Source: Curtobacterium sp. BH-2-1-1 | Lineage (GTDB): Bacteria > Actinomycetota > Actinomycetes > Actinomycetales > Microbacteriaceae | Assembly: GCF_001806325.1 (NCBI RefSeq) | Contig: NZ_CP017580.1 | Span: 1,922,001 to 1,986,000, forward strand | DNA: 64,000 nucleotides | Reading direction: 5' to 3' | Part shown: piece by piece, positions 1-7,300 of the stretch | Layout: each line of letters starts with the position of its first letter | Numbering within the stretch: the stretch's first letter is position 1 | Made by a program: the position numbers and the translations under genes | The notes under the pieces: generated by a model | Told to the model about the DNA's origin: nothing | Database searches by the model: none | The model's input: the letters and a program-made list of their open reading frames with translations, nothing else

Positions 1-863
1 TTCGCGAACACGATGGTCGACCGGTGTTCCTCGACCAGGTCGACCACGCGTTCCTCGACGTGGGGCCAGATCGACCCGTTCGTCGGTGACTCGGTCGCGT
101 CCGCACCGACGGGCGGTGCACCGAGCTCGGCCATGTCGTCGACCGGCACGACGACCCGCAGGTCGAACGTCTTCTGCGCCGGCGGGGCGATGATCGACAC
201 CGGTGCGCGTCCGCCGAGGAACCGCGCCACCTCTTCCGGGGGGCGCACCGTCGCCGACAGCCCGATCCGCTGCACGGGCTTCTCGAGCAGGTCGTCGAGT
301 CGTTCGAGCGAGACCGCCAGGTGGGCGCCGCGCTTGGTGGACGCGACGGCGTGCACCTCGTCCACGATGACGGTGTCGACGTTCACCAGGGTCTCGCGCG
401 CCTGCGAGGTGAGCATGAGGTACAGCGACTCCGGCGTCGTGATGAGGATGTCCGGCGGCTGCCGCAGCAGCTTCTGCCGATCGGACGACGGGGTGTCACC
501 GCTGCGGACCCCGACCGTGACGTCGGGCGGTTCGAGCCCGAGGCGCCGCGCGGTCTGGGTGATGCCGACGAGCGGGCTGCGCAGGTTCCGTTCGACGTCG
601 ACGCCGAGGGCCTTCAGCGGGGACACGTAGAGCACCCGGGTGCGCTGCTTCGCGGGCGGACGGTCGGTCGAGCTGATGAGTCGGTCGATCGACCACAGGA
701 ACGATGCCAGCGTCTTGCCGGACCCCGTCGGGGCGATCACGAGCGCGTGCTGCCCGGTGGAGACGGCGTCCCACGCACCGGCCTGCGCCGGGGTCGGTGC
801 AGCGAAGGCGCCGCGGAACCACTCCGCGGTGGCGGGGGAGAAGCGCTCGAGGACGTCCGTCAT
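1..863 (-). CDS. Lhr-type ATP-dependent helicase, N-terminal part (runs off the left edge)
   Basis: The first 287 residues of a superfamily 2 helicase are present and the rest lies outside the window. The protein opens with the FSPAT...WF and PTPAQ (Q-motif-like) signature of the Lhr family. It then shows Walker A PTGSGKT at residues 45-51, the Walker B box DEVH at 168-171 and motif III SAT at 203-205. Lhr proteins of actinobacteria are very large (about 1500 residues) DNA repair helicases that move 3'-5' on single-stranded DNA and unwind RNA:DNA hybrids. The ATG at 863 is chosen because it directly precedes the family N-terminus. No strong ribosome site is visible, and a CAGGAT hexamer ten bases upstream suggests a very short leader. 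The family call is firm; the specific role is known only from relatives. Confidence 0.9.
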   Translation of the reverse strand, partial: MTDVLERFSPATAEWFRGAFAAPTPAQAGAWDAVSTGQHALVIAPTGSGKTLASFLWSIDRLISSTDRPPAKQRTRVLYVSPLKALGVDVERNLRSPLVGITQTARRLGLEPPDVTVGVRSGDTPSSDRQKLLRQPPDILITTPESLYLMLTSQARETLVNVDTVIVDEVHAVASTKRGAHLAVSLERLDDLLEKPVQRIGLSATVRPPEEVARFLGGRAPVSIIAPPAQKTFDLRVVVPVDDMAELGAPPVGADATESPTNGSIWPHVEERVVDLVEEHRSTIVFA

Positions 864-917
864 GGTCCGTCCCATCCTGCCCGCCACCACCGACAGCGGC
901 CCGTGCGGACGTACCCC

Positions 918-947
918 TTGACAGAGCGATAGTTACCGATCTATCGT
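918..947 (+). promoter_or_regulatory. sigma-70-type promoter of the padR gene
   Basis: A perfect TTGACA -35 box (918-923) and a TATCGT -10 box (942-947) are separated by 18 bases, about 75 bases before the PadR start codon. This is one of the best promoters in the window. It overlaps a dyad that probably binds a repressor. Confidence 0.75.
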
Positions 948-961
948 TAATACATCGCGAT
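927..961 (+). promoter_or_regulatory. candidate PadR operator over the promoter
   Basis: CGATAG at 927-932 is repeated in inverted form as CTATCG at 941-946, between and over the -35 and -10 boxes. A second short palindrome ATCGCGAT follows at 954-961, over the expected transcription start. PadR regulators usually repress their own gene through such dyads, so autoregulation is inferred. No binding data can be read from the sequence. Confidence 0.5.
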
Positions 962-1024
962 ACGACGAAGACGACTCCGGTCGGACCGTTCGCGAGCCGA
1001 CTCAGCACGACGGAAGGACGCATC

Positions 1025-1672
1025 ATGCGACCCATGCACAACGACTTCGACACCACCCAGCACCCGCGCGGCCCCCGCTTCGGCGGCCCGCGGCAGCACC
1101 ACGGCGCCGGCTTCCCCGGTCGCGACCGCGGTGACCACGACCACGGCGGACGCGGCGGTTTCGGCCCCGGCTTCGGTCGCGGCTTCGGACCCGGCTTCGG
1201 CGGTCCGGGGTTCGGCGGTCCCGGCTTCGGCCGCGAACGCCGTCGCCGCGGCGACGTCCGCCTCGCGATCCTCGGCCTGCTGGCCGAGGGCCCGCAGAAC
1301 GGCTACGCCGTCATCAAGACCATCGCCGAACGCACCGGCGGCGCCTGGAAGCCGAGCCCTGGTTCGGTCTACCCGACGCTCCAGCAGCTCGTGGACGAGG
1401 ACCTCGTCGTCTCCACGGGTGACGGCCGGAAGACGCTCTTCGAGCTCACCGACGCCGGCAAGGCCGAGGCAGAGGCGAAGGCGGACGAGATCGCGGCGGC
1501 CTTCGACGCGCCGGGTCTCCCGGACTCGTCCCGCGAGTTCATCGAGGCGCTCCGGAAGACCATGGGCGTCCTGCACATGTACCGCACCAGCGCGACGGAG
1601 GAGCAGGCGAAGGCGGCGACCGCCAAGATCGACCAGCTCCGCAAGGACCTCCTGCAGATCCTCGCCGACTGA
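1025..1672 (+). CDS. PadR-family transcriptional regulator with FG-rich N-terminal tail
   Basis: This 215-residue protein has two parts. Roughly residues 1-70 are low-complexity sequence rich in His, Gly, Phe, Arg and Asp, with repeated GFG, FGGPG and FGRG units. From about residue 75 the winged-helix PadR domain begins (DVRLAILGLLAEGPQNGY, then the recognition-helix region SPGSVYPTLQQL), followed by a C-terminal helix for dimerisation. PadR proteins are repressors, often of efflux or stress genes. The start ATG at 1025 follows a GGAAGG site. The gene stands alone behind its own promoter and dyad, so its target may be itself and distant genes. The FG-rich tail is longer than in typical PadR proteins (about 110-180 residues). 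Confidence 0.88.
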   Translation: MRPMHNDFDTTQHPRGPRFGGPRQHHGAGFPGRDRGDHDHGGRGGFGPGFGRGFGPGFGGPGFGGPGFGRERRRRGDVRLAILGLLAEGPQNGYAVIKTIAERTGGAWKPSPGSVYPTLQQLVDEDLVVSTGDGRKTLFELTDAGKAEAEAKADEIAAAFDAPGLPDSSREFIEALRKTMGVLHMYRTSATEEQAKAATAKIDQLRKDLLQILAD

Positions 1673-1685
1673 AGTCGGAACCCGT

Positions 1686-1725
1686 GACGGGAGGCGCGGT
1701 GCCAGCTGGCACCGCGCCTCCCGTC
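1686..1725. repeat. 40-bp perfect palindrome, dispersed GGAGGCGCGG family; bidirectional terminator
   Basis: The two 20-base arms (1686-1705 and 1706-1725) are exact reverse complements and contain the core GGAGGCGCGG. The element sits between two convergent genes, padR and the esterase, so it can end transcription from either side. Related elements lie at 26501, 48756 and 58261, and half-sites at 3545, 10908 and 60341. Confidence 0.8.
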
Positions 1726-1731
1726 CGCATC

Positions 1732-1782
1732 GTGAGCAGCAATGGTCGGGTCCGCACGTCGGACCCGACCATGTCTGCTCAC
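1732..1782. terminator. second convergent-gene hairpin
   Basis: A 13-base-pair stem (1742-1754 with 1760-1772) closes on a 5-base loop. It is extended by outer arms GTGAGCAG and CTGCTCAC. It lies only six bases after the 40-bp palindrome, so this intergenic gap holds two stacked strong hairpins. It probably serves the minus-strand esterase transcript as well as padR read-through. Confidence 0.7.
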
Positions 1783-1812
1783 CAAGCGCGCCGCGGGACG
1801 CGCCGAGCGCGC

Positions 1813-2430
1813 CTACGCCCCGATGAAAGCGGCCACGTCCGCCAGCTCCGCTGCGGACACCGCGTGGGGCAGGCCCTCGTACGTGCGATCCGTGACGGTG
1901 GTGTTCGTCGCCGCCCACGCCTGCGTCCGGGCGGTGGCCTCGCCGGGGATCACCGGGTCGAGGTCGCCGTGCCCGAGGAACACCCGGGGCCGGACGGCGG
2001 CGACGGCCTCGTCACGGGAGTCCGTCACGCCCGGCACGACGAAGCCTGACAGCGACACCGCGAACGCGAACGCAGCAGGCCGTGCCCGGAGCAGCTGCAG
2101 CGCCATCGATCCACCCTGCGAGAACCCGAGCAGCCCGATCCGCGGGTGCTCGGCCGCGACCGAGTCGATCCACTCGAGGACACCGGCGACGGACTCGTCG
2201 ACGGGCCCGAGTGCCGGGGAGCCCGGCGTCCCGAGCGGGTACCAGCTGTACCCCTGCCCGAACGGCATCGGCGCACGCAGCGACGCCATGGTCCACGAGG
2301 AAGGCAGCGCCGGGGCGAGTCCGAGCAGGTCGCGTTCGTTCGACCCCACCCCGTGCATCGTCACGAGCAGCGGGGTCCCCGCACGCTCGGAGGGGCTCCG
2401 GGTCCACTGCAGGGCATCGCGATCGATCAT
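1813..2430 (-). CDS. alpha/beta hydrolase, phospholipase/carboxylesterase (MhqD-like) family
   Basis: The 205-residue protein is a small cytoplasmic serine hydrolase. It shows the oxyanion strand PLLVTMHGVGSNE, the nucleophile elbow GFSQGG, an acid residue in GHGDLDPVIP and the catalytic histidine in GLPHAVS. The family hydrolyses esters or lysophospholipids, and some members (MhqD) are induced by quinones. An in-frame ATG exists ten codons upstream at 2460. I choose the ATG at 2430 because a promoter (TTGGGG, 17 bases, TACTGT) ends seven bases before it, giving a leaderless message. A GTTGA/TCAAC dyad in that promoter suggests repression. The substrate cannot be told from sequence. Confidence 0.82.
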   Translation of the reverse strand: MIDRDALQWTRSPSERAGTPLLVTMHGVGSNERDLLGLAPALPSSWTMASLRAPMPFGQGYSWYPLGTPGSPALGPVDESVAGVLEWIDSVAAEHPRIGLLGFSQGGSMALQLLRARPAAFAFAVSLSGFVVPGVTDSRDEAVAAVRPRVFLGHGDLDPVIPGEATARTQAWAATNTTVTDRTYEGLPHAVSAAELADVAAFIGA

Positions 2431-2437
2431 GTGGACG

Positions 2438-2466
2438 ACAGTAGTTGACGCATCAACCATCCCCAA
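2438..2466 (-). promoter_or_regulatory. promoter of the esterase with embedded GTTGATGCGTCAAC dyad
   Basis: On the minus strand TTGGGG (2466-2461), a 17-base spacer and TACTGT (2443-2438) precede the ATG by seven bases. The inverted repeat GTTGA-N4-TCAAC occupies 2444-2457, abutting the -10 box. This shape matches operators of MarR-type repressors, which commonly control hydrolase genes of this family. The regulator is not in the window. Confidence 0.55.
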
Positions 2467-2515
2467 CCCCCGCGCCTTCCGCCGAACTCGCCACAGTGAC
2501 TGGTAGACACGGTGC

Positions 2516-3058
2516 ATGGCCTCGCTGCGCACCCCCGACCCCGACTCCGGCTGGCTGTCCGACGAGGAGCTCGCGAACGTCCGCCGTCGACTGCCGATCT
2601 GCTACGTCGAAGCGGTGCCCGTCCGCACCGACGGCCTCGGCGTCGTCACCGAGGTGGGCGTGCTGCTGCGCGTCGCCCCGAGCGGTTCCATCGCCCGCAC
2701 CCTCGTGTCCGGGCGCGTGATGTTCGGCGAGTCGATCCGGACCGCACTGTTCCGGCACCTCGAGAAGGACCTCGGGCCGATGGCGTTCCCGCAGCTGCCG
2801 TCGAGCCCGACCCCCTTCACCGTGGCCGAGTACTTCCCGCTGCCCGGCGCGTCCGTCTACACGGACGAACGGCAGCACGCGATCTCCCTCGCGTACGTCG
2901 TCCCCGTGACCGGCACGTGCGAGCCCCGGCAGGACGCCCTCGAGCTGACCTGGATGAGCCCGATGGAGGCAGCTTCCGACGCCGTCGCCGACGAGATGGA
3001 GGGCGGTCGCGGAGCGCTCCTCCGCGCCGGACTCGCATCGGTCGGCGCCCTCATGTAG
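2516..3058 (+). CDS. NUDIX-like protein (DUF4916 type) with degenerate Nudix box
   Basis: The 180-residue protein has the length and fold pattern of the actinobacterial DUF4916/NUDIX family. Residues 66-88 keep the spacing of the Nudix box: G66, E72 seventeen-odd positions before the loop, R80 and G87. However, the residues that normally coordinate metal, RE..EE, read RH..KD (R80-H81, K84-D85). The catalytic glutamates are therefore missing and hydrolase activity is doubtful. The start is an ATG six bases after a TAGACA hexamer, consistent with a leaderless message. The gene is transcribed away from the esterase and ends in a hairpin at 3082. Confidence 0.75.
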   Translation: MASLRTPDPDSGWLSDEELANVRRRLPICYVEAVPVRTDGLGVVTEVGVLLRVAPSGSIARTLVSGRVMFGESIRTALFRHLEKDLGPMAFPQLPSSPTPFTVAEYFPLPGASVYTDERQHAISLAYVVPVTGTCEPRQDALELTWMSPMEAASDAVADEMEGGRGALLRAGLASVGALM

Positions 3059-3081
3059 CAGCCGACGCCACCCGCACACGA

Positions 3082-3118
3082 CGAAGCCCCCGGATCCGAA
3101 TCGGACCCGGGGGCTTCG
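3082..3118. terminator. bidirectional terminator between the Nudix-like gene and the CsbD-like gene
   Basis: Arms CGAAGCCCCCGG (3082-3093) and CCGGGGGCTTCG (3107-3118) form a 12-base-pair stem with a 13-base loop. It lies between two convergent stop codons. Confidence 0.8.
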
Positions 3119-3138
3119 CAGCGCGGTACTGGACCGGC

Positions 3139-3342
3139 TTACTTGTTGTCGTTCTTGAGGCTGTCGGCCACGCCTGAAGCGGCGTCCTTGACGTTCGTAC
3201 CTGCCTGCTTGGTGTCGGCCTTGACCTGATCGGTCTTGCCTTCAGCCTTGAGGCGGTCGTTGTCCGTCACGTTCCCGACGGCTTCCTTGGCCTTGCCAGC
3301 TGCCTTCGCAGCGGCGTTCTTGACGTCTTCGATCCCAGCCAT
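3139..3342 (-). CDS. CsbD-like stress-response protein
   Basis: This 67-residue protein begins MAGIEDVKNAAAKAAGKAKEA and contains a TDNDRLKAEGKTDQ segment typical of the CsbD family. It is highly charged, rich in Ala, Lys and Asp, lacks aromatic residues and is expected to form amphipathic helices. CsbD proteins accumulate under general stress in many bacteria, but their molecular function is unknown. The ATG at 3342 is preceded by GAAGGAGAG, a strong ribosome site, which rules out the longer in-frame extension. The gene is monocistronic. Confidence 0.85.
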   Translation of the reverse strand: MAGIEDVKNAAAKAAGKAKEAVGNVTDNDRLKAEGKTDQVKADTKQAGTNVKDAASGVADSLKNDNK

Positions 3343-3524
3343 AGGCTCTCCTTCCGACAGCGGACAGTTCCCCGTCAGCCGCTCGCGCGGCATCCGGTGA
3401 AGGAGAACCTACGCCCGTGGAGTGCGTCCGTGCTCAGGCGGCGTGGAGGTTCCCCACGCCGACAGGATCAGCGCGCGGAACCCGCCGGACCGCGGTTGGT
3501 CGACGCTGTGCGCGGCGCGAGCCG

Positions 3525-5132
3525 TCAGCGCGCGGATCCGGCGGGACGGGAGGCGCGGCGCGAGCCACCACGACGGTTGCCGCCCGACTCGGTGCCGGAC
3601 CCACGACCGGCGGCGTAGCCGCCCTCCGAGGACCAGACCGGAGCGGACCCGCCGCGGACGGTGTCGCTCGACGCACGACGGCTGCCACCACTGCGGCGAC
3701 CGCCGGACGCGGCACCCGAGCGCTGCCCACCGGCGGAGCCGGTCGACGCGCCGGCGCCGGCCTCGGCGGGACGACCGCCGCGACGCCCTGCACCGGACGA
3801 CCCGGAAGCCGAGCCGGTACGCGCGGGCTGCGCCGCGCCTCCGGTACGACCGCCGCGACCACGGCGACGACCGCCGCCCGCGTTGTCGGACTCGGCGGTG
3901 CGCTGCTTGGGCTGGCGCTGCTGCTGTGCCGGCTGCTCCGGGGCGACGTGGCGGACCGGAGCGACCTCGCCGACGAGCTCCGTGACGGCGGGGGAGTTCG
4001 CCGTGACCTGCTGCGGCGTGACCTTGATCGCGGCCGCACGCATCATCTGCGCGACGTCGCGACGCTCGGCGGGCATCGTCACGGTGACGACGTCGCCGGA
4101 CGAACCGGCGCGGGCGGTGCGGCCCGAGCGGTGCAGGTACGCCTTGTGCTCGGTCGGCGGGTCGACGTGGACGACGAGCTCGACGTGGTCGACGTGCACA
4201 CCGCGGGCGGCGACGTCGGTGGCGACGAGCACGAGGGCCTCGCCGGAGGAGAACTTCGCGAGGTTCCGCTCACGGGCACCCTGCGACAGGTTGCCCTGCA
4301 GGTCGACGGCCGGGATGCCCTGGCTGCTGAGCTGCTTGGCGAGGCGCTTGGCGTGGTGCTTCGTGCGCATGAAGAGGATGCGACGACCGGTGCCGCTCGC
4401 GAGCGTCCGGACGAGGTCCTTCTTCGCGTCGGCGTCGGCGACCTCGAACAGGTGGTGGGTCATCGCCTCGACGGGGCTGTTCGCCTCGTCGACCGAGTGC
4501 ATGACCGGGTTGTGCAGGAACTTCTTGACGAGCTTGTCCACGCCGTTGTCGAGCGTGGCGGAGAACAGCAGACGCTGCCCCTGCTCGGGCGTGGCCTGCA
4601 TGATCTTGGTCACACCGGGGAGGAAGCCCATGTCGGCCATGTGGTCGGCCTCGTCGAGGACCGTCACCTCGATGTCGCCGAGGTTGACGTGGCCCTGCTG
4701 CATGAGGTCGGCGAGACGGCCGGGGCACGCCACGACCACGTCGACGCCGCCGCGCAGGGCGTCGACCTGACGACCCTGCCCGACGCCGCCGAAGACGGTC
4801 GTGGTGTTCAGGCCCATGGCCTTGGCGAGCGGGGCGAGGGCGACGTCGATCTGGGTCGCGAGCTCACGGGTGGGGGCGAGCACCAGGGCACGGGGCCGGC
4901 CGGCGCGGCGCTTGCGGCCACTCGCGGCGAGGCGGGCGACGAGCGGGATCGCGAACGCGATCGTCTTGCCGGAGCCGGTGCGGCCACGGCCGAGCACGTC
5001 CTTGCCCTGCAGGGAGTCGGGGAGCGTGTCCTCCTGGATGGGGAACGCGGTCTCCTTGCCCTGGTCGGCGAGGACGGCGACCATCGGCGCGGGGACGCCG
5101 AGGTCGGAGAAACGGATGTCTTCGTTGGTCAT
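3525..5132 (-). CDS. DEAD-box ATP-dependent RNA helicase with basic Arg/Gly/Ser tail
   Basis: The protein has 535 residues. Residues 1-400 hold the helicase core: Q motif FSDLGV...FPIQ, motif I GRTGSGKT (50-57), PTRELA, motif II DEAD (160-163), SAT, and the C-terminal HRSGRTARAG motif VI. The last 130 residues or so are a disordered tail rich in Arg, Gly, Ser and Ala (GGRRRGRGGR, SGGRRSGGSRR), typical of RNA-binding extensions in actinobacterial RhlE/DeaD-like helicases. These enzymes remodel RNA in ribosome assembly and cold adaptation. The ATG at 5132 follows GGAAAGG. A structured 200-base leader lies upstream. A half-copy of the dispersed GGAGGCGCGG repeat lies within the last codons. Confidence 0.92.
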   Translation of the reverse strand: MTNEDIRFSDLGVPAPMVAVLADQGKETAFPIQEDTLPDSLQGKDVLGRGRTGSGKTIAFAIPLVARLAASGRKRRAGRPRALVLAPTRELATQIDVALAPLAKAMGLNTTTVFGGVGQGRQVDALRGGVDVVVACPGRLADLMQQGHVNLGDIEVTVLDEADHMADMGFLPGVTKIMQATPEQGQRLLFSATLDNGVDKLVKKFLHNPVMHSVDEANSPVEAMTHHLFEVADADAKKDLVRTLASGTGRRILFMRTKHHAKRLAKQLSSQGIPAVDLQGNLSQGARERNLAKFSSGEALVLVATDVAARGVHVDHVELVVHVDPPTEHKAYLHRSGRTARAGSSGDVVTVTMPAERRDVAQMMRAAAIKVTPQQVTANSPAVTELVGEVAPVRHVAPEQPAQQQRQPKQRTAESDNAGGGRRRGRGGRTGGAAQPARTGSASGSSGAGRRGGRPAEAGAGASTGSAGGQRSGAASGGRRSGGSRRASSDTVRGGSAPVWSSEGGYAAGRGSGTESGGNRRGGSRRASRPAGSAR

Positions 5133-5345
5133 GGTGACCTTTCCAACCGGAGTGCTCCGGCTGTGGTCGCGCTTGCGAGGCAGCGCGCGGGCGGGATGCG
5201 CGCCAACGGGTGTGGCTGGCGCAGTCGCCGCAGCAGAGAAGCCTGGCACCTTCGGGAGGTGCTCGATCATCGGTCCGTGGACCGGGAGTTCGGGGGCGTC
5301 CGTACGACGCACGAGGCGATCGGCGCCTCGAGTACGTCCAGCATA
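5133..5345 (-). promoter_or_regulatory. long structured leader and promoter of the DEAD-box helicase
   Basis: On the minus strand a TATGCT hexamer lies at 5345-5340, but no good -35 is seen. Transcription from it would give a leader of about 200 bases. Within it GCACCT/AGGTGC (about 5248-5264), CGGTCC/GGACCG (5271-5284) and GAGGCG/GCGCCTC (about 5313-5330) can each fold. Helicase genes of this type often have long leaders used for cold or autoregulation, which is inference here. Confidence 0.4.
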
Positions 5346-5405
5346 GCGTGCGCGGGTCGGATCCCCCAGGCCGAGGTGTCCGCCGGCTCGTGCGAGGATG
5401 CACCG

Positions 5406-6230
5406 GTGCGCACCAGAACCGTCCTGCTGACCGTCGCGACGGCCCTCGTCGCCGTCCTGGGGACGGCGTCCTGCGCCGCCGCGGTGCCCACCGCGTCGTA
5501 CCGGAACCTGCCCACCTCGGGCGTCCCCGACTACCAGCTGGGCGGCTCGTACGCGCCGCCGGCAGGTGTCACGATCGTCGAGCGCGACAGCACCGCACGA
5601 CCAGCGGCGGGGAAGTACTCGATCTGCTACGTCAACGGCTTCCAGACCCAGCCGGAGGACGCCGCGATGTGGAAGCGGGACCACCCGACGGCGATCCTCC
5701 GCGACCGATCGGGCAAGCCGGTGTCCGACCCGGGCTGGCCGGACGAGATGTTGCTCGACACGACGACCGCTGCGAAGCGCGCGACGATCGTGCGGGTCCT
5801 CACGAAGTCCGTCGCCCGGTGCGCCGATCGCGGGTTCGACGCCGTCGAGTTCGACAACCTCGATTCGTGGACGCGCTCGAAGGGGAAGCTGACGCGGTCC
5901 GGGAACCTCGCCCTCGCCGCCGCGCTCGTCCGTCTCGGGCACGGCGAGGGGCTCGCGGTCGGGCAGAAGAACACGCCGCAGCTCGGGGCGTCCGGGCGGA
6001 AGCAGACCGGCTTCGACTTCGTGGTCGCCGAGGAGTGCTTCGTCTACCAGGAGTGCGGCGAGTACACGAAGGCGTACGGGAAGCGGGTGATCGACGTCGA
6101 GTACTCGGACAACAGCGAGCAGCCGTGGTCGTCGGTGTGCGCCTCGGCGAAGCGGCCGGCGATGACGATCCTGCGCGACCGGGACCTCGTGACGCCGGCG
6201 GCCGACGACTACGTGTTCGAGCGCTGCTGA
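5406..6230 (+). CDS. secreted endo-alpha-1,4-polygalactosaminidase-like glycosidase (GH114)
   Basis: This 274-residue protein has an N-terminal hydrophobic export signal ending near TASC, which is a poor but possible lipobox, so it is secreted or membrane-anchored. The body matches the GH114/TM1410-type barrel: YVNGFQTQPEDA, then WPDEMLLD, and the acidic pair in AVEFDNLDSW expected at the active site. It also has the late VVAEECFVYQECGEY segment. Family members cleave galactosamine-containing exopolysaccharide. The GTG at 5406 is preceded by GAGG. The gene is divergent from the helicase and stands alone. The substrate in this organism is unknown. Confidence 0.85.
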   Translation: MRTRTVLLTVATALVAVLGTASCAAAVPTASYRNLPTSGVPDYQLGGSYAPPAGVTIVERDSTARPAAGKYSICYVNGFQTQPEDAAMWKRDHPTAILRDRSGKPVSDPGWPDEMLLDTTTAAKRATIVRVLTKSVARCADRGFDAVEFDNLDSWTRSKGKLTRSGNLALAAALVRLGHGEGLAVGQKNTPQLGASGRKQTGFDFVVAEECFVYQECGEYTKAYGKRVIDVEYSDNSEQPWSSVCASAKRPAMTILRDRDLVTPAADDYVFERC

Positions 6231-6242
6231 CGCGCGCCCGCG

Positions 6243-6602
6243 TCAGGCGGGCCAGGCGTCCCGCAGCGCGCCAGCGGCCTGGTCGGCGGACAGCCCCGCG
6301 GCCCGTGCGGCGGCAGCGAGGGCACGGGCGGCATCGGTCACCGTCGACGGCACCTCGGCCGGTCGGATCACCCGGGTTCCGGCGCCGCGTGCGGTCTGCA
6401 CGAGCCCGGCCTCTTCGAGCAACTGGTACGCCCGCGCCACCGTCCCGGCGGCGAGCCCGAGCTCGTCCGCGAGTCCACGGACGCTCGGCAGCCGTTCACC
6501 GTCCACGAGGTACCCGGCGCTGATCTGCGCGGCGATCTGGGACCGGACCTGCTCGAACGGCGGGATGCGCCCTCCGGCGTCGATCGCGACGAGACCCGAC
6601 AT
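6243..6602 (-). CDS. short GntR-family (YtrA-type) transcriptional regulator
   Basis: The 119-residue protein is a winged-helix domain with almost no effector domain. IPPFEQVRSQIAAQI leads into the helix-turn-helix (RLPSVRGLADELGLAAGTVARAYQLLEEAG) and a wing ending RGAGTRV. A short helical tail follows. This is the YtrA subfamily, which typically represses ABC-transport operons. The start ATG at 6602 uses AGGGTGGAG overlapping the stop codon of the upstream gene, while a GTG at 6611 is an alternative. The close coupling to the DUF1684 gene indicates one transcript. Confidence 0.85.
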   Translation of the reverse strand: MSGLVAIDAGGRIPPFEQVRSQIAAQISAGYLVDGERLPSVRGLADELGLAAGTVARAYQLLEEAGLVQTARGAGTRVIRPAEVPSTVTDAARALAAAARAAGLSADQAAGALRDAWPA

Positions 6603-6612
6603 GTGCTCCACC

Positions 6613-7254
6613 CTAGAAGTCGTACTGCTCGCCGACGGGGATCGGGACCGCGACGGTGTTGCCCGGAGGCGCGAGCGGGCACGCCCACGCCGGGTCGTAC
6701 GCGCACGACGGGTTGTAAGCGAAGTTGAAGTCGAGGACGAGCTCGCCGTCGTCGCCCCCGAGGTCCGCGCCCTTGATCGTGTCGACGAGGTAGCGTCCGC
6801 CGCCGTAGGTCCCGCGGGCCTTGCCGGCGCTCGAGTCCTTGACGGGGATGAACACGCCGCCCGCGTAGCCGCCGTGCGACCACACGTCGAGCGAACCGAT
6901 GCCGGCCAGGGTCACGACACCGAGCCGGTCGAAGTGCACGATGCCGTCGGTACCCGTCTCGACGTCCATCGCGAGGGGCTCCGCCGGCTCGATCCGGGCC
7001 CGGAAGCGCCACGACGGGTCGTAGTCCGGGACGGGCAGGGACTCGAAGTCGGGGGCGTCCTCGTCGAGGAGCGGGCTGGCCGGGTGCTCGCCGAACATCG
7101 CGTCACGAGTCTCGCGCCACAGCGCGTGGGCGGTCTCCGGGTCGTTCGTCGCCCGCACCCGTCGGTACAGGTCGAAGGTCATCCGCCGCCAGTCCACGGT
7201 GGCGAGCGTGCTGTGCACGCGGTCGTCGGTTGCCGGCTCATGCGTCTGGCTCAC
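6613..7254 (-). CDS. DUF1684 domain protein
   Basis: The 213-residue protein matches the DUF1684 family. It has an N-terminal helical region (DLYRRVRATN...ALWRETRDAMFGEHPASPL), then a beta-rich domain with GGYAGGVFIPVKD, TYGGGRYLVDTIKGAD and the conserved DFNFAYNPSCAYDPAWACPLAPPGN signature region. The function of the family is unknown. The GTG at 7254 lies six bases after a TACGCT hexamer, so the message is likely leaderless. It heads an operon with the GntR regulator downstream (ten bases apart). Confidence 0.82.
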   Translation of the reverse strand: MSQTHEPATDDRVHSTLATVDWRRMTFDLYRRVRATNDPETAHALWRETRDAMFGEHPASPLLDEDAPDFESLPVPDYDPSWRFRARIEPAEPLAMDVETGTDGIVHFDRLGVVTLAGIGSLDVWSHGGYAGGVFIPVKDSSAGKARGTYGGGRYLVDTIKGADLGGDDGELVLDFNFAYNPSCAYDPAWACPLAPPGNTVAVPIPVGEQYDF

Positions 7255-7300
7255 GGTACGAGCGTACGCCCTGCCTGGAGGAACGGCGCGGCTCCGGCGG

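Noticed and set aside
3417..5400. Long plus-strand frame leading into the GH114 gene
   Set aside because: This part is antisense to the DEAD-box helicase; the real secreted protein begins at 5406.
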